From the NCBI RefSeq assembly GCF_046707225.1, contig NZ_JBJKOP010000048.1, forward strand, positions 1 to 64,000: DNA of 64,000 bases, written 5' to 3'. The notes below the pieces were generated by a model. It was not told where the DNA came from and did no database searches. It worked only from the letters and a program-made list of their open reading frames with translations. Source of the DNA: Caproicibacter sp046707225. GTDB lineage: Bacteria; Bacillota; Clostridia; Oscillospirales; Acutalibacteraceae. This document shows positions 1 through 7,488 of this stretch, one piece after another (the first letter of the stretch is position 1; each line of letters begins with the position of its first letter). A program made the translations under genes and the position numbers.

Positions 1-1
1 T

Positions 2-78
<77 letters not shown>

Positions 79-104
79 AAAAATACGGCCCCGAAAACGG
101 AGCC

Positions 105-178
105 TGGCTGCGGAAGAAGGATTCGAACCCTCACAAACAGAGTCAGAGTCTGTCGTGCTACCTTTACACAATTCCGCA
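105..178 (-). tRNA. tRNA-Gln (anticodon CTG)
   Basis: The reverse complement gives acceptor stem TGCGGAA/TTCCGCA, discriminator G and an encoded CCA. The anticodon loop CTCTGAC between ACAGA and TCTGT reads anticodon CTG (glutamine, codon CAG). It is the first gene of a two-tRNA unit, with the tRNA-Pro downstream. Confidence 0.96.
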
Positions 179-204
179 AAATCTTGTTTGGAACAGCAAG
201 ATTT

Positions 205-232
205 ATTATACCAAATCATTTGAGATTGTCAA
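205..232 (-). promoter_or_regulatory. Sigma-A-type promoter of the tRNA pair
   Basis: On the minus strand TTGACA (227-232) and TATAAT (205-210) are separated by 16 bases. Both hexamers are perfect consensus matches. The -10 ends 27 bases before the tRNA-Gln 5' end, as expected for a stable-RNA unit. Confidence 0.85.
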
Positions 233-321
233 TCCCTTTTCGAGATATTTTGAGAATTCCTGTCCGATATTTCTGAAATAATGTCCCCGTTTTTCAAACC
301 GATCCAACCGGATTGACCGCT

Positions 322-1317
322 TCAAACAATATAAAGAATCGACTTTGCCCCGAACCGCTTCTCTATTTCCTTCCTTAAAAAAGCTTCCGCTTCGTTTCTG
401 ACGTCCGGACGATAACAGTACTTTCCTCTGCCCCGGCCCGTCATCCTCTCGGGGTCATACAGGTCGGAGCCTTTGGGAAACGCCTCGGTATTGATGGCGC
501 GGTGAACATAGCTGTAAGTCATAAAAATCACTTCAATCCCAACGCTGCGCTTCACCCGGTCGGAGAGCTTCGCTTCCAGAAAATCTAGAAGCTCCAGATA
601 CTGCGGCTTCCAGTTTTCAACCAGGATAATCGGCGCGATCAGCATTCCGATTCGGTATCCCGCTTCAGCCATTTGGTTCAGCGCTTCCACGCGCTGTTCC
701 AGCGGCGAGGTTCCCAGTTCAATCGTCCGAATGATTTCCCGCGGGTTCACGCTCATCCGGAACACCACCCGTCCGCGGTGTTCAAGCGGCAGAAGAGGCC
801 CGACCATATTGAATTTTGTCGGGAAAGTAAGGAAACCCTTTTCCTGAGCGGCAAAGTGCTCTATGGTCCATTCCAGATTATGTGTGATTGTGTTTTCCAG
901 CACAAGGTCGCTGTTGCTTCCGATTTCAAACGTAAGGTCTGTTTCCGACTTCCGGGCTGTTTTTTCCAGTTTGTCCAGCATTTCTTCCCGGTTGACAAAA
1001 AGGCGCAGGTAGGCGCATTTATTGTAATTGCAGACCAGATAGCAGTACAGGCAGGACGCGCTGCACCCGGAGGATGTGTACGGAACCAGAAAATCGGAGG
1101 TTTTGGTATTCGGGACGTATCGATGCGTTTTCCTGACCCCGACGATCAAAAGGCGTTTCAAGTCCCTAAACGCGGAATTCGGCTGTGTTCTCAGCTCGTC
1201 TATTTTATTATGGCTTTCGATCGGAATCCACGGCGACCCGCCGTATTTTTCCCTCAGCACCTTCCCCAAGTCATAGGACAGCGCGTCCGGCTCGTAATAA
1301 ACTTTTTCGGGAAACAA
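322..1317 (-). CDS. splB: Spore photoproduct lyase-family radical SAM protein
   Basis: Radical-SAM enzyme of the SPL family, which repairs the thymine dimer (spore photoproduct) during germination. The start-trimmed protein is 331 aa, close to the roughly 340 aa of B. subtilis SplB. The cluster motif C-x3-C-x2-C (GCSASCLYC) is at Cys85, Cys89 and Cys92. Family blocks such as VGVRKTHRY and the KF-containing core are recognisable. I chose the TTG at 1315-1317: it has SD AAGGAGGGG at 6-base spacing and matches the SplB N-terminus. The longer GTG at 1336-1338 lies at the predicted transcription start. Oddity: where SplB has its hydrogen-donor cysteine (FEASCTSD) this protein reads FEIGSNSD, so Ser134 replaces Cys. 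It may therefore be an SPL-like paralogue. Confidence 0.85.
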   Translation of the reverse strand: MFPEKVYYEPDALSYDLGKVLREKYGGSPWIPIESHNKIDELRTQPNSAFRDLKRLLIVGVRKTHRYVPNTKTSDFLVPYTSSGCSASCLYCYLVCNYNKCAYLRLFVNREEMLDKLEKTARKSETDLTFEIGSNSDLVLENTITHNLEWTIEHFAAQEKGFLTFPTKFNMVGPLLPLEHRGRVVFRMSVNPREIIRTIELGTSPLEQRVEALNQMAEAGYRIGMLIAPIILVENWKPQYLELLDFLEAKLSDRVKRSVGIEVIFMTYSYVHRAINTEAFPKGSDLYDPERMTGRGRGKYCYRPDVRNEAEAFLRKEIEKRFGAKSILYIV

Positions 1318-1342
1318 AAAGCACCCCTCCTTTTTCACCGCT

Positions 1343-1372
1343 TAGTATGAGCCGTCAGCGGCAATTTATGAA
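1343..1372 (-). promoter_or_regulatory. Forespore (sigma-G/F-like) promoter of splB
   Basis: On the minus strand CATACTA (1343-1349) matches the sigma-G -10 element. TTCATA (1367-1372) lies 17 bases upstream and resembles the TGAATA/GYATA -35. B. subtilis splB is sigma-G dependent. Transcription would start near the GTG at 1338, which supports the downstream TTG as start codon. Confidence 0.6.
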
Positions 1373-1381
1373 CGAATGCTC

Positions 1382-1410
1382 TTTACACCGCCGATGGCTT
1401 CTGCTAAACT
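1382..1410 (+). promoter_or_regulatory. Sigma-A-type promoter of the pentapeptide gene
   Basis: TTTACA (1382-1387) and TAAACT (1405-1410) are 17 bases apart. A TGC precedes the -10 (extended -10). The start codon follows 33 bases downstream behind an AAAGGAAG/AGGA SD. It is divergent from the splB promoter. Confidence 0.65.
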
Positions 1411-1443
1411 GGAACAAGTTCTAAGAGGAAAGGAAGCTTAGGA

Positions 1444-2091
1444 ATGAAACCGGATTCCCCGAATTTGCCGGACTCTACAACCGCCGCGGAAAATATGGCG
1501 CAGATGATCTTAAAGGCCTCTCTGGAAGAGTTGGCGTGTTCCGGACTGTACTTTTCCGGGCAATCCGCCGCGGGCGCCGAATTCGCCGGCGTCGATTTCC
1601 GCGGATGCCGGTTTTCGGGCTGCCGCTTCACTGGCTGCCGGGCGGAAAAGCTGTCTTTTATCGACGTTATCTTCGAATCGTGTGATTTTTCGAACGCGGT
1701 CCTGTCCGAAAGCCTGTTCCGCCGCGTCGAGTTTCAAAACTGCAAGCTGGTCGGCGCGGATTTTTCCCGCGCGCTGTGGGAAAACGTTGTCTTCCGGGGA
1801 TGCAAGGCGGACTGGGTCGGTCTTGCAAGCTCAAAGCTGAAACAGGTGCGGTTTCTGGACTGCGGCATGGAGAACGGCGACATGCAGGACTGCACGCTGA
1901 AAGGCGTTACGTTTTCAAACTGCGGCCTGCAAAAAGCCGAGTTTCTGCACACGCCGCTTGCCGGAATCGATTTGACCGGCGATGAGATCGACGGTCTAGC
2001 GGTTTCCGGACCGGAGCTGCGCGGCGCCGTCGTCACTTCTTTGCAGGCGTGCGAGCTTTCCCGTTATCTGGGGCTCGTCATTCGCCCCTAG
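1444..2091 (+). CDS. Pentapeptide-repeat protein
   Basis: 215-aa protein whose residues from about 35 to 200 are built of A(D/N)LXX-like five-residue repeats such as AGVDFRGCRF, SGCRF, TGCRA, VEFQNCKLVGADF and VTFSNCGLQKAEF. This pattern predicts a right-handed quadrilateral beta-helix. The cysteine at the x position before the hydrophobic core is unusually frequent (GCRF, NCKL, GCKA, DCTL, NCGL). There is no signal peptide or membrane segment, so it is probably cytosolic. Members of this family include gyrase-protecting DNA mimics and many proteins of unknown role; the sequence does not say which. It is a single gene between divergent splB and a strong terminator. Confidence 0.9.
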   Translation: MKPDSPNLPDSTTAAENMAQMILKASLEELACSGLYFSGQSAAGAEFAGVDFRGCRFSGCRFTGCRAEKLSFIDVIFESCDFSNAVLSESLFRRVEFQNCKLVGADFSRALWENVVFRGCKADWVGLASSKLKQVRFLDCGMENGDMQDCTLKGVTFSNCGLQKAEFLHTPLAGIDLTGDEIDGLAVSGPELRGAVVTSLQACELSRYLGLVIRP

Positions 2092-2097
2092 ACAAAA

Positions 2098-2125
2098 AAC
2101 GGCCGGAGCAATTGCTCCGGCCGTT
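2098..2125. terminator. Bidirectional intrinsic terminator
   Basis: The perfect hairpin AACGGCCGGAGC/GCTCCGGCCGTT with loop AATT is flanked by A-rich sequence on the left and TTTT on the right. It serves the pentapeptide gene and the convergent aminotransferase gene. Confidence 0.9.
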
Positions 2126-2134
2126 TTGATCGGG

Positions 2135-3319
2135 CTATGAAAAATTCTTCAGGATTCCGCTCTGTTCGATCGCACGGATCGCTTCGCGCATTTCTTCTTC
2201 GCTCCGCACCAGCGCCATGCGGACATATCCCTCGCCGGACGGCCCAAATGCCGAACCGGGCGTCACCAGTACTCCGGTCTTTTGAAAAAGCTCTTTTACG
2301 AACACGGCGCTGTCGGTGTAAGGCGAGGGAATCTTCGCCCAGACAAACATGGTCGCCGCAGGTTTTTTCATCCTCCAGCCGATCGCGTTCAATCCCTCCA
2401 CCAGCACATTTCTTCTTTGCTCGTAAGCCGCGCGTGTCTGCTCCACACAGTCCTGCGGTCCGGTCAAGGCCGCCGCCGCGGCCTTTTGTATCGGAAGGAA
2501 CATCCCGTAGTCCAGATTGGATTTCAGCGCTTTCAGGGCCGATATCACTTCCCAGTTGCCAAGGGCAAAGCCGATTCTGGCTCCGGCCAGGCCATAGGTT
2601 TTGGAAAGCGAGTTGAACTCGATTCCGACATCCTTCGCGCCGGGGGTCTGCAAAAAGCTGCCGCACTTTGCCCCGTCGAACGCCAGCTCGCTGTACGCAT
2701 TGTCGTGCAGAACAATCACCTCATAGGCCTTCGCGAAATCCACCAGCTCCCGGTAAAAGGAAGACGGCGCGATACTGGTCACAGGATTGTTCGGATAGGA
2801 TACGATCATAAATCTGGCGCGGCGGGCGATCTGTTCCGGCACGGTTTTCAGGTCGATGATCCACCCGTTTTTCTCTTCCTGCGGCATGCGGTACAGCTCG
2901 GCTCCCGCCAGAAGCGGCCCGTCCCCGAAAATCGGGTACCCGGGGTCCGGCACCAGCACAAGGTCGCCCGGGTCCACAACGGCAAGCGAGAGATGCGCCA
3001 GCCCGTCCTGCGAGCCCAGCAGCGACACAACCTCCGTTTCCGCGTCCAGCTCCACCCCGTATCTTCTGCGGTACCAGACGCAGACGGCCCGCCGCAATTC
3101 CGAGCTGTCGGTAATGGCATATTCGTAATTGGTTCTGTCTTTGACTCCCTCCGCCAAGGCGTCTATAATGTGCTGCGCCGGGGGAATATTCGGCGATCCG
3201 ATACTGAAATCAATCACCGCTTCTCCCTTTGCAAGTTTTTCCTGTTTCATTTGCGCCAGCGCGGAAAAAACACCGGTTTCAAAGTGGCGCATCCGTTTGG
3301 AAAACTCCACGAGGAACAC
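2135..3319 (-). CDS. Class I/II PLP-dependent aminotransferase
   Basis: 394-aa fold-type I aminotransferase of the PatA / LL-diaminopimelate-aminotransferase-like group. Visible motifs are the N-terminal GSPNIPP segment, the SYPNNPV block (Asn-Pro binding the substrate carboxylate, near 174-180), HDNAYSELAF, and the PLP lysine Lys240 in NSLSKTYGLAGARIG. The C-terminal VRMAL arginine near 370 would bind the alpha-carboxylate. Substrate cannot be assigned from sequence alone; N-succinyl-DAP or LL-DAP and aromatic or branched amino acids are all used in this group. The GTG at 3308-3310 has a better-spaced SD (GGGAAG) and is an alternative start three codons in. It ends at a shared terminator and looks monocistronic. 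Confidence 0.88.
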   Translation of the reverse strand: MFLVEFSKRMRHFETGVFSALAQMKQEKLAKGEAVIDFSIGSPNIPPAQHIIDALAEGVKDRTNYEYAITDSSELRRAVCVWYRRRYGVELDAETEVVSLLGSQDGLAHLSLAVVDPGDLVLVPDPGYPIFGDGPLLAGAELYRMPQEEKNGWIIDLKTVPEQIARRARFMIVSYPNNPVTSIAPSSFYRELVDFAKAYEVIVLHDNAYSELAFDGAKCGSFLQTPGAKDVGIEFNSLSKTYGLAGARIGFALGNWEVISALKALKSNLDYGMFLPIQKAAAAALTGPQDCVEQTRAAYEQRRNVLVEGLNAIGWRMKKPAATMFVWAKIPSPYTDSAVFVKELFQKTGVLVTPGSAFGPSGEGYVRMALVRSEEEMREAIRAIEQSGILKNFS

Positions 3320-3437
3320 TTCCCGTCTTCTCTTTTTACAGATTATTGTAGCATAGTCCTTTTTTAATAGGAAGAGAAATTTGCAATTATTTTCGATTTG
3401 TAATTCAAACTCACAGGATTTGCAGAAATATCCCGGA

Positions 3438-3466
3438 TTGACAGGATTTGTTAAATCTGCTATGCT
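3438..3466 (+). promoter_or_regulatory. Promoter and probable operator of the tetR-like gene
   Basis: TTGACA (3438-3443) and TATGCT (3461-3466) are 17 bases apart. The spacer contains the palindrome GATTT-gtt-AAATC (3445-3457), a position where a TetR protein could repress its own gene. CAGGATTTG also occurs twice at 3415-3450. The operator role is inferred. Confidence 0.6.
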
Positions 3467-3508
3467 GTTTCAAATATTAAGAAGATCTCCAGCCCCGGAA
3501 GGAGGACA

Positions 3509-4093
3509 ATGCGAATGACCCTGCGGCAAAAGCAGGAAGAAGGCAGGCGCAGAGAGATTCTGGACAAAAGTCTGGACCTCTTTATCCGGCACGGCTACAC
3601 GGGAACCAGCACGCGCGAAATCTCCCGCGCGCTGGGAATCAGCTCCGGATTGCTGTTCCACTATTACGACACAAAGGAACAGCTCTATTTGGAGCACCTG
3701 AAAACCGCGCTCGACGGCATCCGGATGATGGAGGAATACCTTCGCCTTTCCCTGGGTCCGATTGAAGTTTTTCGCCAAATTGCGGAAAGCGCGCTGTCTT
3801 ATTTCGCGGTTTCCCCCGCGACGGCCAAGGCCTTTTTGCTTGCGAAGCAGGCTCTCTATGCCGATTACCTGACGGAGGAAATGAAGGAAACGGTCCGGGA
3901 AATGGACTTCGCGAAAAAACTTGTCCCGACTGTCAAAGCCGGGCAGGAAACCGGAGAAATCCGTCAGGGCGACCCCCTGGCGCTGGCGCTGTGCTATTTT
4001 TCCGCGATTGAAAACGCCGCGGAAAATTCCGTCTGCTTCCCCTCGGCCCCAATGCCGGAGGCGGAATGGTTTGTAAGCTTACTAAAAGCCTGA
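3509..4093 (+). CDS. TetR/AcrR-family transcriptional regulator
   Basis: 194-aa one-component repressor. Residues about 10-55 carry the TetR helix-turn-helix: ILDKSLDLFIRHGYTGTSTR then EISRALGISSGLLFHYYDTK, the typical recognition helix ending in YY/F-x-K. The C-terminal ligand domain is poorly conserved, so the inducer is unknown. The start ATG follows GGAGG by three bases; a second ATG two codons on (MTLRQKQ) has better spacing. It is followed after 45 bases by a GNAT gene in the same direction, with only a weak hairpin (4084-4111) between them, so the two may be co-expressed. Confidence 0.9.
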   Translation: MRMTLRQKQEEGRRREILDKSLDLFIRHGYTGTSTREISRALGISSGLLFHYYDTKEQLYLEHLKTALDGIRMMEEYLRLSLGPIEVFRQIAESALSYFAVSPATAKAFLLAKQALYADYLTEEMKETVREMDFAKKLVPTVKAGQETGEIRQGDPLALALCYFSAIENAAENSVCFPSAPMPEAEWFVSLLKA

Positions 4094-4138
4094 TTTTGTC
4101 GGGCTTTTTTCAATAAAACGGAATCAGGAGGGATTTTT

Positions 4139-4669
4139 ATGCGGAATTTTGATATCAGGCCCGTGCGGAAGGAAGACGCCGAGGGAATCAACGAAATGCG
4201 CAGGATGCCGGAGGTTTTTTACAACATGCTTGCGCTTCCGTCTGAACGGATTCAAAAGACTGAGAATTTTATTGCGGCAATGGGACCAAACAGCCATGAA
4301 TTCGTCGCCGTAACGGAGGATAACGGAACAGAAAAAATAATCGGCATGGTAGGTCTGAACATCAGCGCAAACCCGCGGCTGCGCCACTCCGCCGGGCTTG
4401 GCATTATGGTACATAGGGATTATCAAAATCAGGGGATCGGCGAAGCCCTGATGAAGACCGTTCTGGATGTGGCGGACAACTGGCTGATGCTGGTGCGGGT
4501 CGAGCTCGGCGTTTACACGGACAACGACCGGGCGATCCGCCTTTACAAAAAGATGGGGTTTGAGGCAGAGGGCACAAAGCAGAAAGCCGCCATCCGGAAC
4601 GGGACCTACGTGGATGAAATGATCATGGGCAGAATCCGGAATCTGCCGGGAGAACCGGAAAAAGCATAA
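4139..4669 (+). CDS. GNAT-family N-acetyltransferase
   Basis: 176-aa acetyl-CoA-dependent acyltransferase of the RimJ/RimL/SpeG-like branch. The acetyl-CoA pyrophosphate loop is HRDYQNQGIGEALM (Q/R-x-x-G-x-G/A), preceded by beta-4 residues GLGIMV. The C-terminal VYTDNDRAIRLYKKMGFEAEG is the classical helix-4/beta-6 block with the Tyr general acid. Acceptor substrate is unknown. The SD is AGGAGG six bases before the ATG. It lies downstream of the TetR gene and ends at a strong terminator. Confidence 0.88.
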   Translation: MRNFDIRPVRKEDAEGINEMRRMPEVFYNMLALPSERIQKTENFIAAMGPNSHEFVAVTEDNGTEKIIGMVGLNISANPRLRHSAGLGIMVHRDYQNQGIGEALMKTVLDVADNWLMLVRVELGVYTDNDRAIRLYKKMGFEAEGTKQKAAIRNGTYVDEMIMGRIRNLPGEPEKA

Positions 4670-4703
4670 AGGCCGGCGGGAAAATTTCCCCGCCGGCCTT
4701 TTT
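4668..4703. terminator. Intrinsic terminator (bidirectional)
   Basis: GGCCGGCGGG and CCCGCCGGCC form a 10-bp GC stem around AAAATTT, followed by TTTTT. It sits between the GNAT gene and the convergent flavoprotein gene. Confidence 0.9.
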
Positions 4704-4723
4704 CCGCAAGCCCCATTGCTGTG

Positions 4724-6304
4724 TTATCCGCCGAGCACCCGCTCCGCGCACCGGATTCCGTCCACCGCGGCGGAAACGATGCCGCCCGCGTAGCCCGCGC
4801 CCTCTCCGCAGGGATACAAGCCGGAAAGGACGGGCGACTGCCCGTCGTCCCCGCGCAGGATGCGCACCGGGGACGAAGAACGGCTTTCCACCGCCGTCAA
4901 AACCGCGTCCGGCATGGCAAAGCCGTGCAGACGGGCGTCCATTCGCCGGATTCCTTCGCGCATGGAGTCCGCAAGAAAAGGCGGCAGACAGCCGTCCAGC
5001 AAGCAGGGTGCCACTCCCGGGCGATAAGTCGGAACAACGTCTCCAAGCCGGGAAGAAGCGCGGCGCTCCAGAAAATCCTCCACCCGCTGAACGGGGGCGC
5101 GGTAATCGCCGCCGCCCAGCCGGAACGCGGCCTCCTCCAGCATGCGCTGAAATTGTACCCCCGCGAGCGGGCCTTCCCCTCCGAAATCCGCCGGGGTAAC
5201 ACCGACCAGCAGGGCGGCGTTGGCGTTTTGCCCGTCGCGGCCAAAACGGCTCATCCCGTTTGTCACCAGGCGGCCATCCTCACTGGCCGCCGCCACGACC
5301 TGGCCGCCCGGACACATGCAGAACGTGTATACTCCCCGACCGTTTTCCAGATGAACCGCCAATTTGTAATCCGCCGCCCCAAGCGCCGGGTGCCCCGCGG
5401 CAGCCCCGTACTGCGCGGAGTCGATCAGGCTCTGCGGGTGTTCGATCCGCGCGCCCACGGCGAAAGGCTTCGGTTCCATCGGGACACCGGCGGCGAGCAG
5501 TTCTTCGAACGTATCCCGCGCGCTGTGCCCGACCGCCAGCACGACATGGCCGGTCTCCATCCGCTCCGGCGCGCCGCCCTTTGTTCGGAATTCCACGCCG
5601 GAAACACGGCCGTTCCTTTTCAGCAGAGCGGTCATCTGTGTGTCGAACCGGATTTCGCCGCCTAGGGAGAGAATCTTCTGCCGGATTCCACGAACCGTCT
5701 GCGGCAGCCGATCGGTGCCGATATGCGGCTTCGCTTCATACAGGATTTCCGGCGGGGCACCCGCGCCGGCAAATTCCTCCAGCACCTTGCGGATCCGCGG
5801 GTCTTTCGTGCCGGTGTTCAGCTTTCCGTCGGAAAAGGTTCCCGCGCCGCCCTCGCCGAATTGGACGTTGCACTCCGGATTTAAAATTCCGCTGTTCCAG
5901 AAAGCGGAAACCTGCTTCTGCCGTTCCTCCACGCGGGAACCGCGCTCCAGCACAACGGGACGCTGCCCCGCCTGCGCCAGAATCAGCGCGGCAAACATTC
6001 CGGCGGGACCGAATCCAACCACCACGGGCCGCTGTTCCAGAGGGCGGCAAGCCGGCAGACGGTACCGGTACGGCTCGGCCTTTGTCACACGCCGGTCTTT
6101 GGGCATTCGGGCCGACGGACAGTCGGCCTCCACGGTGCAGATGAAATGGACGTCGCTCTTTTTGCGCGCATCTACGGATTTTTTACACAGGCTCATCGAG
6201 CGGATTTCCTCTGTTGAAACGCGCAGGCGCTTCGCGGCCTGCGCGTTCAGTTCATCCTCCGACCCGCCCAGTTCCAAACGAAGTTCTGAAATGCGATAAA
6301 TCAA
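4724..6304 (-). CDS. FAD-dependent oxidoreductase (COG2509-type)
   Basis: 526-aa flavoprotein. A small N-terminal domain (about 1-90) is followed by the dinucleotide-binding glycine loop VVVGFGPAGMFAAL (about 94-107), the block NVQFGEGGAGTFSDGKLNTG, the second FAD motif VVLAVGHSARDT, and a C-terminal GLYPCGEGAGYAGGIVSAA flavin-contact segment. This is the widespread, biochemically undefined 'FAD-dependent dehydrogenase' family. I chose the TTG at 6302-6304: it overlaps the stop of the upstream PhzF gene as TTGA, has an AGGAG SD 10 bases upstream, and begins at the conserved domain. It is the last gene of the PhzF pair and is probably translationally coupled. Confidence 0.85.
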   Translation of the reverse strand: MIYRISELRLELGGSEDELNAQAAKRLRVSTEEIRSMSLCKKSVDARKKSDVHFICTVEADCPSARMPKDRRVTKAEPYRYRLPACRPLEQRPVVVGFGPAGMFAALILAQAGQRPVVLERGSRVEERQKQVSAFWNSGILNPECNVQFGEGGAGTFSDGKLNTGTKDPRIRKVLEEFAGAGAPPEILYEAKPHIGTDRLPQTVRGIRQKILSLGGEIRFDTQMTALLKRNGRVSGVEFRTKGGAPERMETGHVVLAVGHSARDTFEELLAAGVPMEPKPFAVGARIEHPQSLIDSAQYGAAAGHPALGAADYKLAVHLENGRGVYTFCMCPGGQVVAAASEDGRLVTNGMSRFGRDGQNANAALLVGVTPADFGGEGPLAGVQFQRMLEEAAFRLGGGDYRAPVQRVEDFLERRASSRLGDVVPTYRPGVAPCLLDGCLPPFLADSMREGIRRMDARLHGFAMPDAVLTAVESRSSSPVRILRGDDGQSPVLSGLYPCGEGAGYAGGIVSAAVDGIRCAERVLGG

Positions 6305-7083
6305 ATTGAAATCTCTCCTGTCAGATACAAAGCGGCTTTCCCGCCGATTTTTACGCGATCCCCGCACAGTTCACAGTCGAGCAGACCGCCCCGCGCGGAG
6401 AGCTGCGCCGCTTTCATCTTTGTTTTTCCAAGGCGCTCTGCCCAATATGGAATCAAACTACAATGTGCCGAACCGGTCACGGGGTCTTCCTGAACTCCAA
6501 AAACCGGGAAGAAGCAGCGCGACACAAAATCCACACGCTCGCCCTTTGCTGTCACCAGAATTCCCATCCCGTCCTTAAGCTCCTTCATACCGGAAAAATC
6601 CGGTGTAAGGTCACGCACCTGCTGTTCGGAATCCAGCAGAACGACCAGGTCACGCGACAAAAGTGTTTCCCGCACATCGGCACCAAGAATCCGCGCGAGA
6701 TTCTTCGGTGTTTCAACCGGTTTTGGGGAACGTGTGGGAAAATCCAGTGTAAACACATCGTCACTGCACTCTACCGATAAGGTTCCGCTTTGGGAGTGAA
6801 ACTCGATTTTTTTGCTTCCCGGCTCAACAAAATGTGAAACCACATAGGAAGAGCCAAGCGTTGCGTGGCCGCAAAGGTCAACTTCTTCGGCCGGGGTAAA
6901 CCACTTAATCTCATAATACGCATCCCGCCGAACCACAAACGCGGTTTCGGACAGATTGTTTTCCGCCGCGATGCTCTGCATGAGCTTCCGCTCCGGGAAT
7001 TCATTCAGGACACAAACCCCGGCGGGATTTCCCTGAAAGACGCTGTCCGTAAACGCGTCAACAATATAATAAGCACAGTTCAT
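6301..7083 (-). CDS. PhzF-family isomerase
   Basis: 260-aa protein of the PhzF (diaminopimelate-epimerase-fold) family. It has the N-terminal VDAFTDSVFQGNPAGVC block, Glu46 in NLSETAFV at the position of the PhzF catalytic glutamate, the CGHATLG loop (71-77) and the second-domain motif DPVTGSAHCSLIPYW. Despite the name, most members are not in phenazine pathways and none of the other phz genes is here. It is likely a small-molecule isomerase of unknown substrate. The ATG has an AGGAG SD. It overlaps the downstream flavoprotein gene by four bases and follows the SdpI-like gene by 12 bases. Confidence 0.88.
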   Translation of the reverse strand: MNCAYYIVDAFTDSVFQGNPAGVCVLNEFPERKLMQSIAAENNLSETAFVVRRDAYYEIKWFTPAEEVDLCGHATLGSSYVVSHFVEPGSKKIEFHSQSGTLSVECSDDVFTLDFPTRSPKPVETPKNLARILGADVRETLLSRDLVVLLDSEQQVRDLTPDFSGMKELKDGMGILVTAKGERVDFVSRCFFPVFGVQEDPVTGSAHCSLIPYWAERLGKTKMKAAQLSARGGLLDCELCGDRVKIGGKAALYLTGEISI

Positions 7084-7095
7084 CGCAGATTCTCC

Positions 7096-7482
7096 TTATT
7101 TCAGCGTGCCGTCCGGGTTGTATTTCTGCTTGAGCCGCCGCTCCGTCCAAACGATGGACAAAGCCGTCGGAACCAATATCACCGCCATCAGATAGCTGAC
7201 GGGGAGGGCAGGAAGCCGCTCCTCCGCCCGCGTCACCCGGAACATCAGCGCCGCGGCTGCGTCCAGAAAAAGGAAGGCCGACCCGCATTTCAAAAATGCG
7301 CCGCCGCACCAGCGGTTCGCGTCCTCCCACGCCTCTCTGCTTTTCGCGGCAATTTTCCCCACATGATACCCACAGAAGGTATCCGGGTACTCGGAATGAT
7401 GGTCCCGAGCCAGCCAGCCGACCAAAATCAGAAACAATGTAAACACAAACATCAGAACATCGGTCAGAATCTCGCCCTCCAA
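7096..7482 (-). CDS. SdpI/YfhL-like membrane protein
   Basis: 128-aa protein with about three predicted membrane segments (residues about 8-25, 65-85, 93-112). Between the first and second is the SdpI C-terminal signature CGYHVGKIAAKSREAWEDANRW, in which G-Y-x3-K/R, S-x-E-x-W and A-N-R are characteristic. In B. subtilis SdpI is the immunity protein for the SdpC toxin, but most homologues lack a toxin partner and none is visible here. The start is TTG, with AAAGGAGG 10 bases upstream located inside the end of the preceding flavoprotein gene; no ATG fits this frame. It is part of a tight minus-strand run. Confidence 0.7.
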   Translation of the reverse strand: MEGEILTDVLMFVFTLFLILVGWLARDHHSEYPDTFCGYHVGKIAAKSREAWEDANRWCGGAFLKCGSAFLFLDAAAALMFRVTRAEERLPALPVSYLMAVILVPTALSIVWTERRLKQKYNPDGTLK

Positions 7483-7488
7483 CTGCCG

